Made by a program: the position numbers and the translations under genes. A stretch of DNA of 64,000 nucleotides from GCA-002050365 sp964237235 (GTDB lineage Bacteria; Acidobacteriota; Blastocatellia; Pyrinomonadales; Pyrinomonadaceae), in NCBI GenBank assembly GCA_964237235.1, contig CAXSGY010000012.1, forward strand, positions 80,328 to 144,327. Direction: 5' to 3'. Under the pieces are notes generated by a model. That model was not told where the DNA came from. It did not search any database and saw only the letters and a list, made by a program, of their open reading frames with translations. Numbering within the stretch: the first letter of the stretch is position 1; every line of letters begins with the position of its first letter. Positions 32,301 through 41,258 of this stretch are shown here, one piece after another.

Positions 32301-33974
32301 CTAAAAAGCAGGTTCTTCATAAATTCCGTAAACATCGCGCAAAGCCGTGCAGATTTCTTCGACCGTCGCGTAGGCTTTGACCGCTTCGACCGTCGCGGGC
32401 ATCAGATTTTCGTTTGCCTTCGCGCCTTTTTTCAGTTTCTCCAAAACATTTGCCACCGCGCCGTTGTCGCGTTTTGTTTTGGTTTGTTCGAGCCTTTCTA
32501 ATTGATGAGCGCGGACGGTTTCGTCAATTTGCAAAATGTCGGTTTTGTGCAGTTCGGTTTCCATCTGATATTTGTTGACACCGACGATAGTTTGTTCGCG
32601 GCGTTCGACGGCTTTTTGATATTGATAGGCGGATTCCTGAATTTCGCGCTGCGGGAAACCGGCTTCGACGGCTTCGACCATTCCGCCGAAGCCGTCTATT
32701 TTATCGAAATAATCGAAGCAGCCGTCAATCATTTTCTGCGTCAAAGATTCGACGTAATACGAGCCGCCGAGCGGGTCAACCGTGTTCGCCGCGCCGGTTT
32801 CATCGGCGATGATTTGCTGCGTTCGCAGAGCGATTAGCGCGGCTTGGTCGGTCGGCAGCGCAAGGGCTTCGTCGTATGCGTCGGTGTGCAAACTTTGCGT
32901 TCCGCCCAAAACTCCGGCGAGTGCCTGAATCGCAACTCTGGCGATATTGTTTAAAGGCTGTTGCGAAGTTAAAGAAACTCCGGCGGTTTGCGTGTGAAAA
33001 CGCATCTGCATCGTGCGCGGATTTTTCGCGCCGAAACGCTCCTTCATCGTTTTCGCCCAGACGACTCTTGCGGCGCGGAATTTGGCGATTTCCTCGAAAA
33101 AATCGTTGTGCGAATTAAAGAAAAACGAGATGCGCGGCACAAATTCGTCAATGTCCAAACCTCTGTCAATGCCGTATTTAACGTATTCTACGCCGTCGCG
33201 CAGAGTGAACGCGAGTTCCTGCAGAGCGGTCGCACCGGCTTCGCGGATGTGATAACCGCTGACCGAAATCGGATTGTATTTCGGCAGATGTTCGGCGGAA
33301 AATTCAAATGTGTCAATCACCAATTTCATCGCCGGTTTGATTGGATAAACCCATTCTTTTTGGGCGATATATTCCTTCAAAATGTCGTTCTGCAAAGTGC
33401 CGGAAATTTTCCGCAAATCGCAGCCCTGTTTTTCGGCGAGCGCGACGTAAAACGCGAGAAAAATCCACGCGGGCGCGTTAATCGTCTGCGAAACCGTGAC
33501 ATCTTCCAAATTTATTCCGTCAAACAAAACCTCAAAATCGGCGAAGCTCGAAACCGCCACGCCGCATTTGCCGACTTCGCCCTCAGACAAAGGCGAATCC
33601 GCGTCCAAGCCCATCAGCGCGGGCAAATCATAGGCGGTCGAAAGTCCGGTCTGCCCCTGCGCCATCAGATATTTGAAACGCTCGTTGGTTTTTTCAGGCG
33701 AAGAAAACCCCGCGAACTGACGCATCGTCCAGAGCTTGCCGCGATAGCCGGTCGGGTGAATGCCGCGTTTATATGGAAATTCACCGGGAAAACCGACTTC
33801 CAAATTTTCCGCGTCCGATTCGGTGTAAAGCCGTTCGACCGGCTCGAGCGAAACGCCTTCAAACGACATTTTGCGTTCGGCGGTTTTGTCTAAAACTTTT
33901 TGCAGCGTTTCCGCTTCCCAACGCGCTTTTTCGTTTGCCGCTTTTGAAATTGATTCTTTGATTTCCGGTGTCAT
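32301..33974 (-). CDS. Methylmalonyl-CoA mutase large subunit
   Basis: 557 residues, the TIM-barrel catalytic part. The start region and active-site loop are PYKRGIHPTGYRGKLWTMRQ, followed by QTGLSTAYDLPALMGLDADS and FLAFYVALAEKQGCDLRKIS. The CoA and substrate region is FEFSAEHLPKYNPISVSGYH, and QPLNNIARVAIQALAGVLGG and TQSLHTDAYDEALALPTDQA follow. The B12-binding domain is not fused but is the gene at 23714. The product converts (R)-methylmalonyl-CoA to succinyl-CoA with adenosylcobalamin, closing propionyl-CoA breakdown begun by a carboxylase like that at 8-1627. Confidence 0.92.
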   Translation of the reverse strand: MTPEIKESISKAANEKARWEAETLQKVLDKTAERKMSFEGVSLEPVERLYTESDAENLEVGFPGEFPYKRGIHPTGYRGKLWTMRQFAGFSSPEKTNERFKYLMAQGQTGLSTAYDLPALMGLDADSPLSEGEVGKCGVAVSSFADFEVLFDGINLEDVTVSQTINAPAWIFLAFYVALAEKQGCDLRKISGTLQNDILKEYIAQKEWVYPIKPAMKLVIDTFEFSAEHLPKYNPISVSGYHIREAGATALQELAFTLRDGVEYVKYGIDRGLDIDEFVPRISFFFNSHNDFFEEIAKFRAARVVWAKTMKERFGAKNPRTMQMRFHTQTAGVSLTSQQPLNNIARVAIQALAGVLGGTQSLHTDAYDEALALPTDQAALIALRTQQIIADETGAANTVDPLGGSYYVESLTQKMIDGCFDYFDKIDGFGGMVEAVEAGFPQREIQESAYQYQKAVERREQTIVGVNKYQMETELHKTDILQIDETVRAHQLERLEQTKTKRDNGAVANVLEKLKKGAKANENLMPATVEAVKAYATVEEICTALRDVYGIYEEPAF

Positions 33975-34025
33975 AAATAAATTTCTCTCAGTATATTTTT
34001 TATTAAAAATTCGTGAATTATTTTA

Positions 34026-35363
34026 TCATAATTCGTCGTTCGCCGAAGCCTTTATCCAGCTTTGCAAATCGTTGATTTCCTTTGCAACCGTGCGCGAAGC
34101 GGCATATAAAATCAGCGCGAGCGCGACGCTCAAAATCGGTATCAGATACATCGCCGAATGCAATCCTTCCGCGCGAAACGGCTCGAGCGCGGCGGACGAA
34201 AAATCGTTGATTCCGGCTAAGTTCGCCGCCCGTTTCGTGAAAAAATCGCTCAAAACGCCGGTCGCATACGGTCCGATTGACGCGCCCAGAACATACATCG
34301 CAAAAAAATATACGGACATCGCCGTGCCGCGCAGAGCCGGTTCGACCGTTTCCTGAATCGTCGCGTAAACAAGCGCGTAATAAAAACACATCAGCCCGTA
34401 ACCCGCGCCCATCAAAATCAGAAACGAAGCGATGTTTCCGGCGACGGTTTGAAGGGCGAAAAATAAAAGTGGAATCGAAAGCGCGATGGCGGCGACCGTC
34501 ACCAAAAGCGGCGCGTTCGCGCTTTTCCGCCGCGCCGCGCCGCCGATGAATCCGCTCAAAAGAAGCGCGGGCGCGCCCATCGCGCCGTAGATTACCGTCG
34601 CCGCGAAATTAGCATTTTGAATATCAAGCCCGTGAAAGCGCATCAAAAACGGCGTGATAAACGCGCCCAGAGCGTAAAGATTAAAATTGTGAACCGCGCC
34701 GGAGAGAATTAAAAGACGCATTGTCGGCGATTTGAGAATTAATTTATATGGCGAACCGGCGCGCGTTTTTTCGCCGATGTCGCCGGTTTCCGCCGCGCCG
34801 CGTTGCGGTTCTTTGATAAACAAAACGGCAACCGCGCACAAAATACCCGGAACGCCCGCGACGAAAAACGCCCAACGCCAGCCGTATATTTTCGCAATCG
34901 TGCCGCTGACGGCGAAGCTCAGAGCGATGCCGAAGGGAAGTCCGAGCATAAAAATCGAGAGAGCTTTGGCGCGGCGTTCGGCGGGAAACAAATCGCCGAT
35001 GAGCGATGAAGCCGCCGGAGCGCACGACGCTTCGCCGACCCCGACACCGAGCCGCAGGGCAAAAATCTGCCAGAAACCGTTCGCCAAACCCGAACCGGCG
35101 GTCAGCAAACTCCAAACGAAAACGCCGACTGACAAAATCTTTTTCCGCCCGAATTTATCCGCCAACCGTCCGAACGGAATGCCGACGAAGGCATAAAGAA
35201 TCGTAAAAGCCGTTCCCAAACCGCCGAGCGCGGCATCGCTCAATCCGAATTCCCGGCGAATCGGTTCGCCGACCGCGCCCAAAATCTGGCGGTCGAAAAA
35301 ATTCAGCGTGTTGATTAAAAAGAGAACAAAGAGTGCATACCAAACAGCGGATTTTTTGTTCAT
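34026..35363 (-). CDS. Major facilitator superfamily transporter
   Basis: 445 residues with about 12 membrane helices, no signal peptide. The intracellular loop 2-3 motif is GIPFGRLADKFGRKKIL and the mid-loop repeat FGIALSFAVSGTIAKIYGWR follows. The start (FLINTLNFFDRQILGAVGEP) is typical of the spinster-like (SPNS) family of proton-coupled transporters of lipids or organic anions. The substrate is not known. It is followed by a long hairpin and the HMG-CoA reductase gene in the same direction. Confidence 0.85.
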   Translation of the reverse strand: MNKKSAVWYALFVLFLINTLNFFDRQILGAVGEPIRREFGLSDAALGGLGTAFTILYAFVGIPFGRLADKFGRKKILSVGVFVWSLLTAGSGLANGFWQIFALRLGVGVGEASCAPAASSLIGDLFPAERRAKALSIFMLGLPFGIALSFAVSGTIAKIYGWRWAFFVAGVPGILCAVAVLFIKEPQRGAAETGDIGEKTRAGSPYKLILKSPTMRLLILSGAVHNFNLYALGAFITPFLMRFHGLDIQNANFAATVIYGAMGAPALLLSGFIGGAARRKSANAPLLVTVAAIALSIPLLFFALQTVAGNIASFLILMGAGYGLMCFYYALVYATIQETVEPALRGTAMSVYFFAMYVLGASIGPYATGVLSDFFTKRAANLAGINDFSSAALEPFRAEGLHSAMYLIPILSVALALILYAASRTVAKEINDLQSWIKASANDEL

Positions 35364-35372
35364 ATATATTTG

Positions 35373-35461
35373 AAAATGTAGGGGCGACGGCTTGTCCTCG
35401 CCCGTTCACGTTGGAAATATCCACGTAAGCGGGCGAGGACAAGCCGTCGCCCCTACATTTT
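35373..35461. repeat. Perfect 32-bp palindromic element
   Basis: Arms at 35373-35404 and 35430-35461 are perfect complements over 32 bases (sequence AAAATGTAGGGGCGACGGCT at the start), with a 25-base loop. It sits between the MFS gene start and the stop of the HMG-CoA reductase gene and could end transcription. Similar in style, but not in sequence, to the element at 17705. Confidence 0.85.
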
Positions 35462-36628
35462 TTACCGATTTCGACCGAGCTGTTCGTGCGACGAAACCCA
35501 TTCGTCGGCGATGACCGCCGTTCCGAGGGAAAGCTCGCCGCACAGAACGGTCGCGGCGACGATCTCGGCGAATTTTTTCGCTTTGCCCGTGCCGAAACAG
35601 CCCAGTAATTTGAGACATTCGCGCTGGGTCGGCAGATTCGTTCCGCCGCCGTGCGTGGCGACAATTAAAGACGGAAGCGTGATTGAAAAATAATAATCGC
35701 CCGATTTCGTGATTTCCGCGTAAACCGCCGCCGCCGAACATTCGGCGACGTTCGCCGCGTCTTGTCCGCAGGCGATAAACATCGCGGCGATGCCGTTTGC
35801 CGAATGCGCTCCGTTGTTGTTTACGCCCGCCAAAAAGCCGCCGAGCTGCGAAGCGAGCCGCGCTTCAAAAATCTGTTCGACCGAAACGCGCATTATTTCC
35901 TGTAATTTACCGGCGGGAATCGTCGCTTCGGCGATGACTTTTTTGCCGCGCGTGTGCAATGTGTTGACGAAAGAAGTTTTTTTATCGGTCGCGAAACTGC
36001 CTTCGAGCTGGTAGCGTTCGATGTCCGGGTAAACCCATTTGATCCAGTCGCAGGCGGCTTTCGTCGCTTTGCCGACCATATTCTGCCCGGCTGCATCGCC
36101 GGTCGTAAAGTTAAAGCGCAGGTAAAGGAAACGACCCGCCGGAAATTGTTGTATGTTCCGCAGCTCGCCGACGCTGGTCGTCGTGGCGGCTTTCGCTTTG
36201 ATGTCTTCAAACCGCGCTTTGATCCATTTGCCGAATTCTTTGGCTTCGCGCGCCGACGGAAAAACGAAAACCGGCGCGCGCTGCATCGCGTCGTCAACAA
36301 TCGTCGTCGTCACGCCGCCCGCTTCGCGCAGCAATTTCATTCCGCGATTATACGAGGCGACGAGTGTTCCTTCGGTCGTCGCCAGCGGCACGAAAAATTC
36401 GCCGCGCGCGTGTTCGCCGTTGATTAAAAGCGGTCCGGCTAAACCAATCGGAACCTGTGCGACACCGATAAAATTTTCGATATTGCCGCGCAAAACGTCC
36501 GGCTCGAACGAAAATTGCCCGACGTGATACAAGTCGGCGTTCGTTTGTTCATTAATGAATTTGCGTCTGGCTTCGGCAGCCGAACGCGTGTAATCATTCT
36601 CTTTGTCGCGCGGGATTTTAGTGGTCAT
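35462..36628 (-). CDS. Hydroxymethylglutaryl-CoA reductase, class I
   Basis: 388 residues, catalytic part of a class I (biosynthetic) HMG-CoA reductase. Motifs: ENFIGVAQVPIGLAGPLLIN, the TTEGTLVASYNRG segment with the catalytic Glu, DAAGQNMVGKATKAACDW, the Lys of ATDKKTSFVNTLHTRGKK, the Asp of ACGQDAANVAECSA, ATHGGGTNLPTQRECLKL (Gly-rich nucleotide-binding loop), and the catalytic His of WVSSHEQLGRNR. All four catalytic residues are in place. It makes mevalonate from HMG-CoA with two NADPH, as in the mevalonate pathway. The other mevalonate genes are not in this window, so whether it feeds isoprenoid synthesis here is unproven. Confidence 0.9.
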   Translation of the reverse strand: MTTKIPRDKENDYTRSAAEARRKFINEQTNADLYHVGQFSFEPDVLRGNIENFIGVAQVPIGLAGPLLINGEHARGEFFVPLATTEGTLVASYNRGMKLLREAGGVTTTIVDDAMQRAPVFVFPSAREAKEFGKWIKARFEDIKAKAATTTSVGELRNIQQFPAGRFLYLRFNFTTGDAAGQNMVGKATKAACDWIKWVYPDIERYQLEGSFATDKKTSFVNTLHTRGKKVIAEATIPAGKLQEIMRVSVEQIFEARLASQLGGFLAGVNNNGAHSANGIAAMFIACGQDAANVAECSAAAVYAEITKSGDYYFSITLPSLIVATHGGGTNLPTQRECLKLLGCFGTGKAKKFAEIVAATVLCGELSLGTAVIADEWVSSHEQLGRNR

Positions 36629-36652
36629 TGCAGTTTAATCAATCGAAAAAAT

Positions 36653-37174
36653 TTAGTATTCCGTGCGCTTCAAATCTTCGGTCAAAGTTTTCGCGTCCGA
36701 ATAAAGCCAATCGTCAATCAGCCAGTTGTTTTTGACTTTGACGAGTTCGACTTTGTATGTGTCAATCAACGCGCCGCCGCATTGTTTCGGCTGGTAAAAT
36801 TTGACCTCGACCGTCGCCCGTTCGTTTTTAATCGTCGCCGCGCCGATTTGATACGTGTTTTTGAAGGGCTTTCCCGCCGCGTCGCATTCCTCATACGGCT
36901 GAAACGGAAAGCCGTCGCCGAAGTGCGGTTTGTCGGTCGGGTTTTTCTTCAAATATTCTTTTTCGCGCTGTAATTCGTTTTGAAAAAGTTTATTCAAATC
37001 GTCGGAAAAATATTTCTGAAAGGCTTTGACTTCGCTTGATTTGAACGCGCCCGAACGCGAAAGATGAAATTTATAAAACGCCTGAACGGTCATTGTCGCG
37101 TCCTGTTTCTGCGCGAAAACGCCCGTCGCAAGTAAAATTAAAATCATCGAAAGAAAGACAAATTTTGTTTTCAT
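36653..37174 (-). CDS. Secreted DUF3828-like protein
   Basis: 173 residues from ATG 37174, which starts a signal peptide (FVFLSMILILLATGVFA). The longer frame adds 11 residues and no signal features. The mature part has a short alpha/beta pattern with FYKFHLSRSGAFKSSEVKAF and NERATVEVKFYQPKQCGGAL, close to the DUF3828 group of secreted proteins. Function unknown. The start lies 5 bases from the stop of the flavoprotein gene, so the two may be transcribed together. Confidence 0.65.
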   Translation of the reverse strand: MKTKFVFLSMILILLATGVFAQKQDATMTVQAFYKFHLSRSGAFKSSEVKAFQKYFSDDLNKLFQNELQREKEYLKKNPTDKPHFGDGFPFQPYEECDAAGKPFKNTYQIGAATIKNERATVEVKFYQPKQCGGALIDTYKVELVKVKNNWLIDDWLYSDAKTLTEDLKRTEY

Positions 37175-37178
37175 AATT

Positions 37179-38714
37179 TTAGATGTTTGTATCAAAAACC
37201 TTTCCAAAGTAACCAGTAATCTCGCTCGTTAATTGTTCACGTTTGCGCTCGTCAATGCCCGCCAGCTCGCGCGCCAGGTTTTTCTTGAATTCGATTTGCA
37301 TCTGGCGGGCGATTTGGATGCGCTGGGCTTGCGGCGAGCCTGCGCCGTGCATTGATTCGGTCAGATAGCCGACGGCGTTTCTGCCGAGCGTCATATTTTC
37401 GATGAGGCGCAGGATTCGCATCCGGTTTTCGGTCGAAACGTCGGCGCGTCCTTTCAAATATTTTTCCAGCAGATGCCCGACCTCTTCGCTGCGGAAATCT
37501 TGTTCGGACGGCATCGTAACGACCATTCCGCCGGCTAAATCCTGTGCCAGTCGTCCGATTTCGTAAGGCATTTTCGTGACGTGGTGTTTGCAGACGTTGG
37601 CGATCATATCGTCGTTGATAAATGCGCCCGAGTCGGTCGGTTTCGATTGATATGAAGACGCGATTCCGGTGGCGTAGATCGTTTCGTTGAGGTGCGTCAT
37701 TTCAACCAATTTGTCTTTGATGTGCGAAACTTTTTCCACGCCGTTGTAATCGGCGATTTGCGCCGCCGCGCCGATTAAGACATCGCCGACACCGCTTTTG
37801 CAGACGTAGCTGCGGCGATGATAACAGGTAAATCTTTCGATCAGCATTGACGCGAAATCGTGTTCGCCGTTCATAAAAATAAGCTCGTTCGGAATAAAAA
37901 CCTCTTCGAGAATGACCATCGCTTCCTGCCCGCCGAAATTGTTATTTCCGGTGTCAATCGTGCCGCCTTCCATCGCTCGCGTGTCGCACGATTGGCGACC
38001 GTAAATATATGTAATGCCTTCCGCGTCAACCGGAATCGCGCCTACAATCGCGTAGTCTCTATCTTTTTCGGTCAGGCGAATCGTCGGCATAACGATCAGC
38101 CAGTGCGAATTTAAACAGCCGGTTTGATGCGCTTTTGCGCCGGAAACATAAACGCCTTCGTCGGTTCGACGCGTAATGCGAACGAATAAATCGGGGTCGG
38201 CTTGTTCGTGCGGCGCGAGACTTCTGTCGCCTTTCACGTCGGTCATCGCGCCGCCGATGACGAGATTGTTTGTTTGGGCTTGTTCGATAAATTTTTTGAG
38301 TTTGGCGTGATATTCGGTTTGATATGTTCGGTCAATTTCAAACGTCGTCGAATATAAGGAATTGAGCGCGTCCATTCCGACGCAGCGTTGAAAACAAGTT
38401 CCGGTTAATTGTCCTAAGCGACGCTGCATTTTGTTCTGTAAAACCACGTCGTCGCGCGTCATTGCGATATTCAAAAAACGATTGATTTTCGCGCCCGTCA
38501 GATGCGAAGTCGCCGACGCTAAATCGGGTTCGCGCATCGCCAAATCATAAGTCTCGGCGACGGCGTTGATGCTCGGTCGAATCATTGGATGTTCGACAAT
38601 ATCTTCGATTAATTCGCCGAACAAATAAACTTTTAATTTTCGATTTCGCAGTGAATTGATGTAATCTTCGCTCGTTACAATCGGTTGTTGTCGTAAAACG
38701 GTTGATGCGCTCAT
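37179..38714 (-). CDS. 4-hydroxybutyryl-CoA dehydratase-like flavoprotein (HpaB family)
   Basis: 511 residues of the 4-hydroxyphenylacetate-3-hydroxylase/4-hydroxybutyryl-CoA dehydratase superfamily. It contains a Cys pair, C107 and C111 (GTCFQRCVGM), and H299 with C305 (YHRRSYVCKSG). In the clostridial 4-hydroxybutyryl-CoA dehydratase the [4Fe-4S] ligands are two Cys, a His and a Cys in this order. The His-Cys distance there is 7; here I count 6. FAD-binding features such as GRQSCDTRAMEGGTIDTGNN are also present. It likely dehydrates a 4-hydroxyacyl-CoA to an enoyl-CoA or isomerises a vinylacetyl-CoA. The plain HpaB hydroxylases lack the Cys pair, so dehydratase is preferred. Confidence 0.8.
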   Translation of the reverse strand: MSASTVLRQQPIVTSEDYINSLRNRKLKVYLFGELIEDIVEHPMIRPSINAVAETYDLAMREPDLASATSHLTGAKINRFLNIAMTRDDVVLQNKMQRRLGQLTGTCFQRCVGMDALNSLYSTTFEIDRTYQTEYHAKLKKFIEQAQTNNLVIGGAMTDVKGDRSLAPHEQADPDLFVRITRRTDEGVYVSGAKAHQTGCLNSHWLIVMPTIRLTEKDRDYAIVGAIPVDAEGITYIYGRQSCDTRAMEGGTIDTGNNNFGGQEAMVILEEVFIPNELIFMNGEHDFASMLIERFTCYHRRSYVCKSGVGDVLIGAAAQIADYNGVEKVSHIKDKLVEMTHLNETIYATGIASSYQSKPTDSGAFINDDMIANVCKHHVTKMPYEIGRLAQDLAGGMVVTMPSEQDFRSEEVGHLLEKYLKGRADVSTENRMRILRLIENMTLGRNAVGYLTESMHGAGSPQAQRIQIARQMQIEFKKNLARELAGIDERKREQLTSEITGYFGKVFDTNI

Positions 38715-38754
38715 AAATGTTTTCCTCGTGTCAGAGATTATAACAAAACATTGA

Positions 38755-39675
38755 TTATAATTTGGAAATAACTTCGCGTTTCCGGCGGCGTGTAACGAGA
38801 AAAACGCCCGCGAAAATCAAAATCATCGCCGCGAAAATGCGCGGCTTCCACGCTTCGCCCAGAATGAAAATCGCCAGAATCGCGCCGATCAGCGGCTGCA
38901 AATATGTGTAAACGGCGACGATTGACGGTTCGACGCGCGCCAAAGCCCAGGCGTTCCAATAATATGCGAGAATCGTCGGAAAAACGACGACCGCCGCAAG
39001 CGCGAGCCACGCGCCCGAATTTATCCGCCAAACATCAACCGTTGAAAGCGAAAGCAAACCGATTGGAACGTTGACCATCGAAGCGAGCATAAACAGCCAC
39101 GCGATAGACTTTAACGCGCCGTAATGCGTAATCAGACGCTTCGACGCGGCGACATACGTCGCGTAGCAAATGCTGTTGAGAATCACCAGCACATTGCCCT
39201 GCGTCGTCGCCGAAGAGAAGCTCGCGTTCAGCGGATCAATCAGATAAATCACGCCGCCGCCTGCCAAAATCGTGCCGGCGATTTTCAACAAAGTGAGACG
39301 GTCGTTGCCGATGATAATACTGACCAAAATCGTAAAAACCGGAATCATCACCGCGAGCAGAGAAGCATTCGTCGCGGTCGTCAAAGATAATCCTTTGAAA
39401 AATAAAAGCTGATTGAACACCACGCCGACACAGGCGAACAGCGCGAAATATAAATAATGCTTTCGCTCGTCGAGCCGTAAGGAACCGCGCGTGCGTTGTA
39501 GAACATAAAAGGCTGATGCCGCGCCCGCCACGCGGAACCCGACAATCGCCAACGGCGGAAACGCGGCGAGCGCGATTTTTCCCAACACGGTCGCCGAACC
39601 GAAAAAAAACTGCACAAGGATCAAAGCCAAATGCGGCGCAAACGTTTCCTTCGGCTCGACGGGGAAATCTTCCAT
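38755..39675 (-). CDS. EamA/DMT family transporter
   Basis: 306 residues with about ten helices in two repeats of the drug/metabolite transporter fold. The first EamA unit starts HLALILVQFFFGSATVLGKI, and the second has VAVYTYLQPLIGAILAIFIL near the end. No signal peptide and no known substrate from the sequence. It is oriented away from the kinase gene (39849), and a short hairpin lies between. Confidence 0.85.
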   Translation of the reverse strand: MEDFPVEPKETFAPHLALILVQFFFGSATVLGKIALAAFPPLAIVGFRVAGAASAFYVLQRTRGSLRLDERKHYLYFALFACVGVVFNQLLFFKGLSLTTATNASLLAVMIPVFTILVSIIIGNDRLTLLKIAGTILAGGGVIYLIDPLNASFSSATTQGNVLVILNSICYATYVAASKRLITHYGALKSIAWLFMLASMVNVPIGLLSLSTVDVWRINSGAWLALAAVVVFPTILAYYWNAWALARVEPSIVAVYTYLQPLIGAILAIFILGEAWKPRIFAAMILIFAGVFLVTRRRKREVISKL

Positions 39676-39694
39676 TTTGAAATAAAGCTAGATG

Positions 39695-39721
39695 CTAACA
39701 AATCGGCGGCTGATTTGTTAG
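39695..39721 (+). terminator. Small perfect hairpin with T-run
   Basis: Ten-base arms CTAACAAATC (39695-39704) and GATTTGTTAG (39712-39721) with a 7-base loop, then TTTT. There is no obvious plus-strand gene before it; it may insulate the kinase gene from leftward activity, or serve as an attenuator. Confidence 0.4.
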
Positions 39722-39814
39722 TTTTGGCAATTCTAAAAGAATTTTCCGGCGACGGTAGTTTTGCAAAACTCCAGAATCTCGAGCGTCAAAAGATAAATCA
39801 CGGCGAATTTTCGC

Positions 39815-39820
39815 TATAAT
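39815..39820 (+). promoter_or_regulatory. Possible -10 box of the kinase gene
   Basis: A perfect TATAAT lies 28 bases before the kinase ATG. A -35 box is not clear at the expected distance, so this is tentative. Confidence 0.3.
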
Positions 39821-39848
39821 GTAACCCGAAAGACCAAACTCGTAAAAT

Positions 39849-41228
39849 ATGCTGAAGGAAAATCTGGAAATTAAAGATTATACGCTCAAGCGATTTCTCG
39901 GCAAAGGCGGTTTCGGCGAAGTCTGGCTGGCGGAGAAGAAAATCGAAATCGCTGATAAAAAAGTTCCGTTCGCGCTGAAGTTTATTTCCGGCGACGCAGG
40001 CGGCGTTTCCGATTACGAAACCGTCAAGCGCGAAATAAATACGTGGATTGACGCGAGCGGTCATAAAAATATTATCTCCGTGCAGGACGGATTCGTTTAC
40101 GAAAACGCGTTCGTCATCGTCAGCGAATATGCCAACAACGGTTCTCTGCGGCAATGGCTGCGGACGCAGGGCGGAAAAATTGCGAGCCTGGAAAAATGCG
40201 TCGAAATAATGGGCGGCATTCTCGACGGTTTGACGCATCTGCACGCGCAGAATATCATTCACCGCGATTTAAAGCCGGAAAATGTTTTGCTCAAAGGCGA
40301 TATTCCGTGCATCGCCGATTTCGGCGTGTCGAGAATCGTCGAAAACAATTCGCTGGAAATTTCCGCCGGAACGAACACCGCCGGTTCGCCGCTTTATATG
40401 TCGCCCGAATCGTTCGAGCGCATCAAGCCCGTGCCGCAGATAGATATTTGGTCGGCGGGCGTGATGCTGTTTGAAATGTTGAGCGGGCGAACGCCGTATG
40501 CAGCGGACACGATTCCCGGTCTGATTTACGAAATCGTGACGAAAGAACCGCGTCCGCTGCCCGCCGACATTCCGCAGAGCTTTCACCGCGTCGTCAAAAA
40601 GGCTTTGTCGAAAAACGTCGCCGATAGATTTTCCTCGGCAAGAGAAATGCGCGAAGAACTGATGCGGGCGTTATATACGCAGCATCTCGAACCGGCGGAC
40701 GGCGAAGTGGAAACCGTTGATTCGGCTGATGCGAAAAAAGAGCAAACGAACGGTAAAGCCGCGGAAATGCATTTATTGGAAACTCTGCCGCTCAGCGAAC
40801 AAATGAACGCCGCCGAGTTTAAACGCCGAAGCGATGCGGGAAGCAAAAAAACATTCGCCTTGCTCGGTTTGGGCGCGGCGATTATTTTGGCGGGCGCGTT
40901 TTTAATTTTCACATTTTCGCGCTCGTCCGCCGTCGGCGGCGCGAATCGAAACGAATCTAATTTTAACCGCGCCGTCGTCGAAACGAATGCCGACAACGGC
41001 GCGGCAAATGATGCGAACACAAAATCTTCGACCGTCGAGATGTCGCCCGAAAGACCGGCTGAAAAAGCGGGCGAGCAAAAAAAATCGGAAGCGGAAGCGG
41101 ACAAACCGCCGCCGATAAAAAAAACGACCGCCCCCAAAAACGATGCCGCGCCGAAAAAAGACGCGCCGAAGCAAAATCAAACGAATAAAAGGAAGGTTAC
41201 TCTTGACGATTTGATTGATAATAAATAA
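39849..41228 (+). CDS. Membrane serine/threonine protein kinase
   Basis: 459 residues. Kinase domain in the first 280: Gly-rich loop LGKGGFGEVWLAEKK, Lys in FALKFISG, catalytic HRDLKPENV, and DFG in IADFGVSRIVENN, then SPLYMSPESFERIK. After a linker a single membrane helix (LLGLGAAIILAGAFLIFTFS, residues about 338-357) and an Asn-, Lys-, Pro-rich tail (AEADKPPPIKKTTAPKNDAA) follow, pointing out of the cytoplasm. It is probably a Hanks-type kinase sensing or acting at the membrane. The gene directly downstream (41259) has a secreted FGE-like domain, so the two may form one pathway. Confidence 0.88.
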   Translation: MLKENLEIKDYTLKRFLGKGGFGEVWLAEKKIEIADKKVPFALKFISGDAGGVSDYETVKREINTWIDASGHKNIISVQDGFVYENAFVIVSEYANNGSLRQWLRTQGGKIASLEKCVEIMGGILDGLTHLHAQNIIHRDLKPENVLLKGDIPCIADFGVSRIVENNSLEISAGTNTAGSPLYMSPESFERIKPVPQIDIWSAGVMLFEMLSGRTPYAADTIPGLIYEIVTKEPRPLPADIPQSFHRVVKKALSKNVADRFSSAREMREELMRALYTQHLEPADGEVETVDSADAKKEQTNGKAAEMHLLETLPLSEQMNAAEFKRRSDAGSKKTFALLGLGAAIILAGAFLIFTFSRSSAVGGANRNESNFNRAVVETNADNGAANDANTKSSTVEMSPERPAEKAGEQKKSEAEADKPPPIKKTTAPKNDAAPKKDAPKQNQTNKRKVTLDDLIDNK

Positions 41229-41258
41229 ACGAGTCGTCAAATATCGTGAAACGCAAAG

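Noticed and set aside
32988..33893. 301-codon plus-strand frame opposite methylmalonyl-CoA mutase
   Set aside because: Shadow frame; the mutase motifs on the other strand are complete.
39631..39819. Plus-strand frame before the kinase gene
   Set aside because: It begins inside the EamA transporter on the other strand and spans a hairpin, with no start signal.
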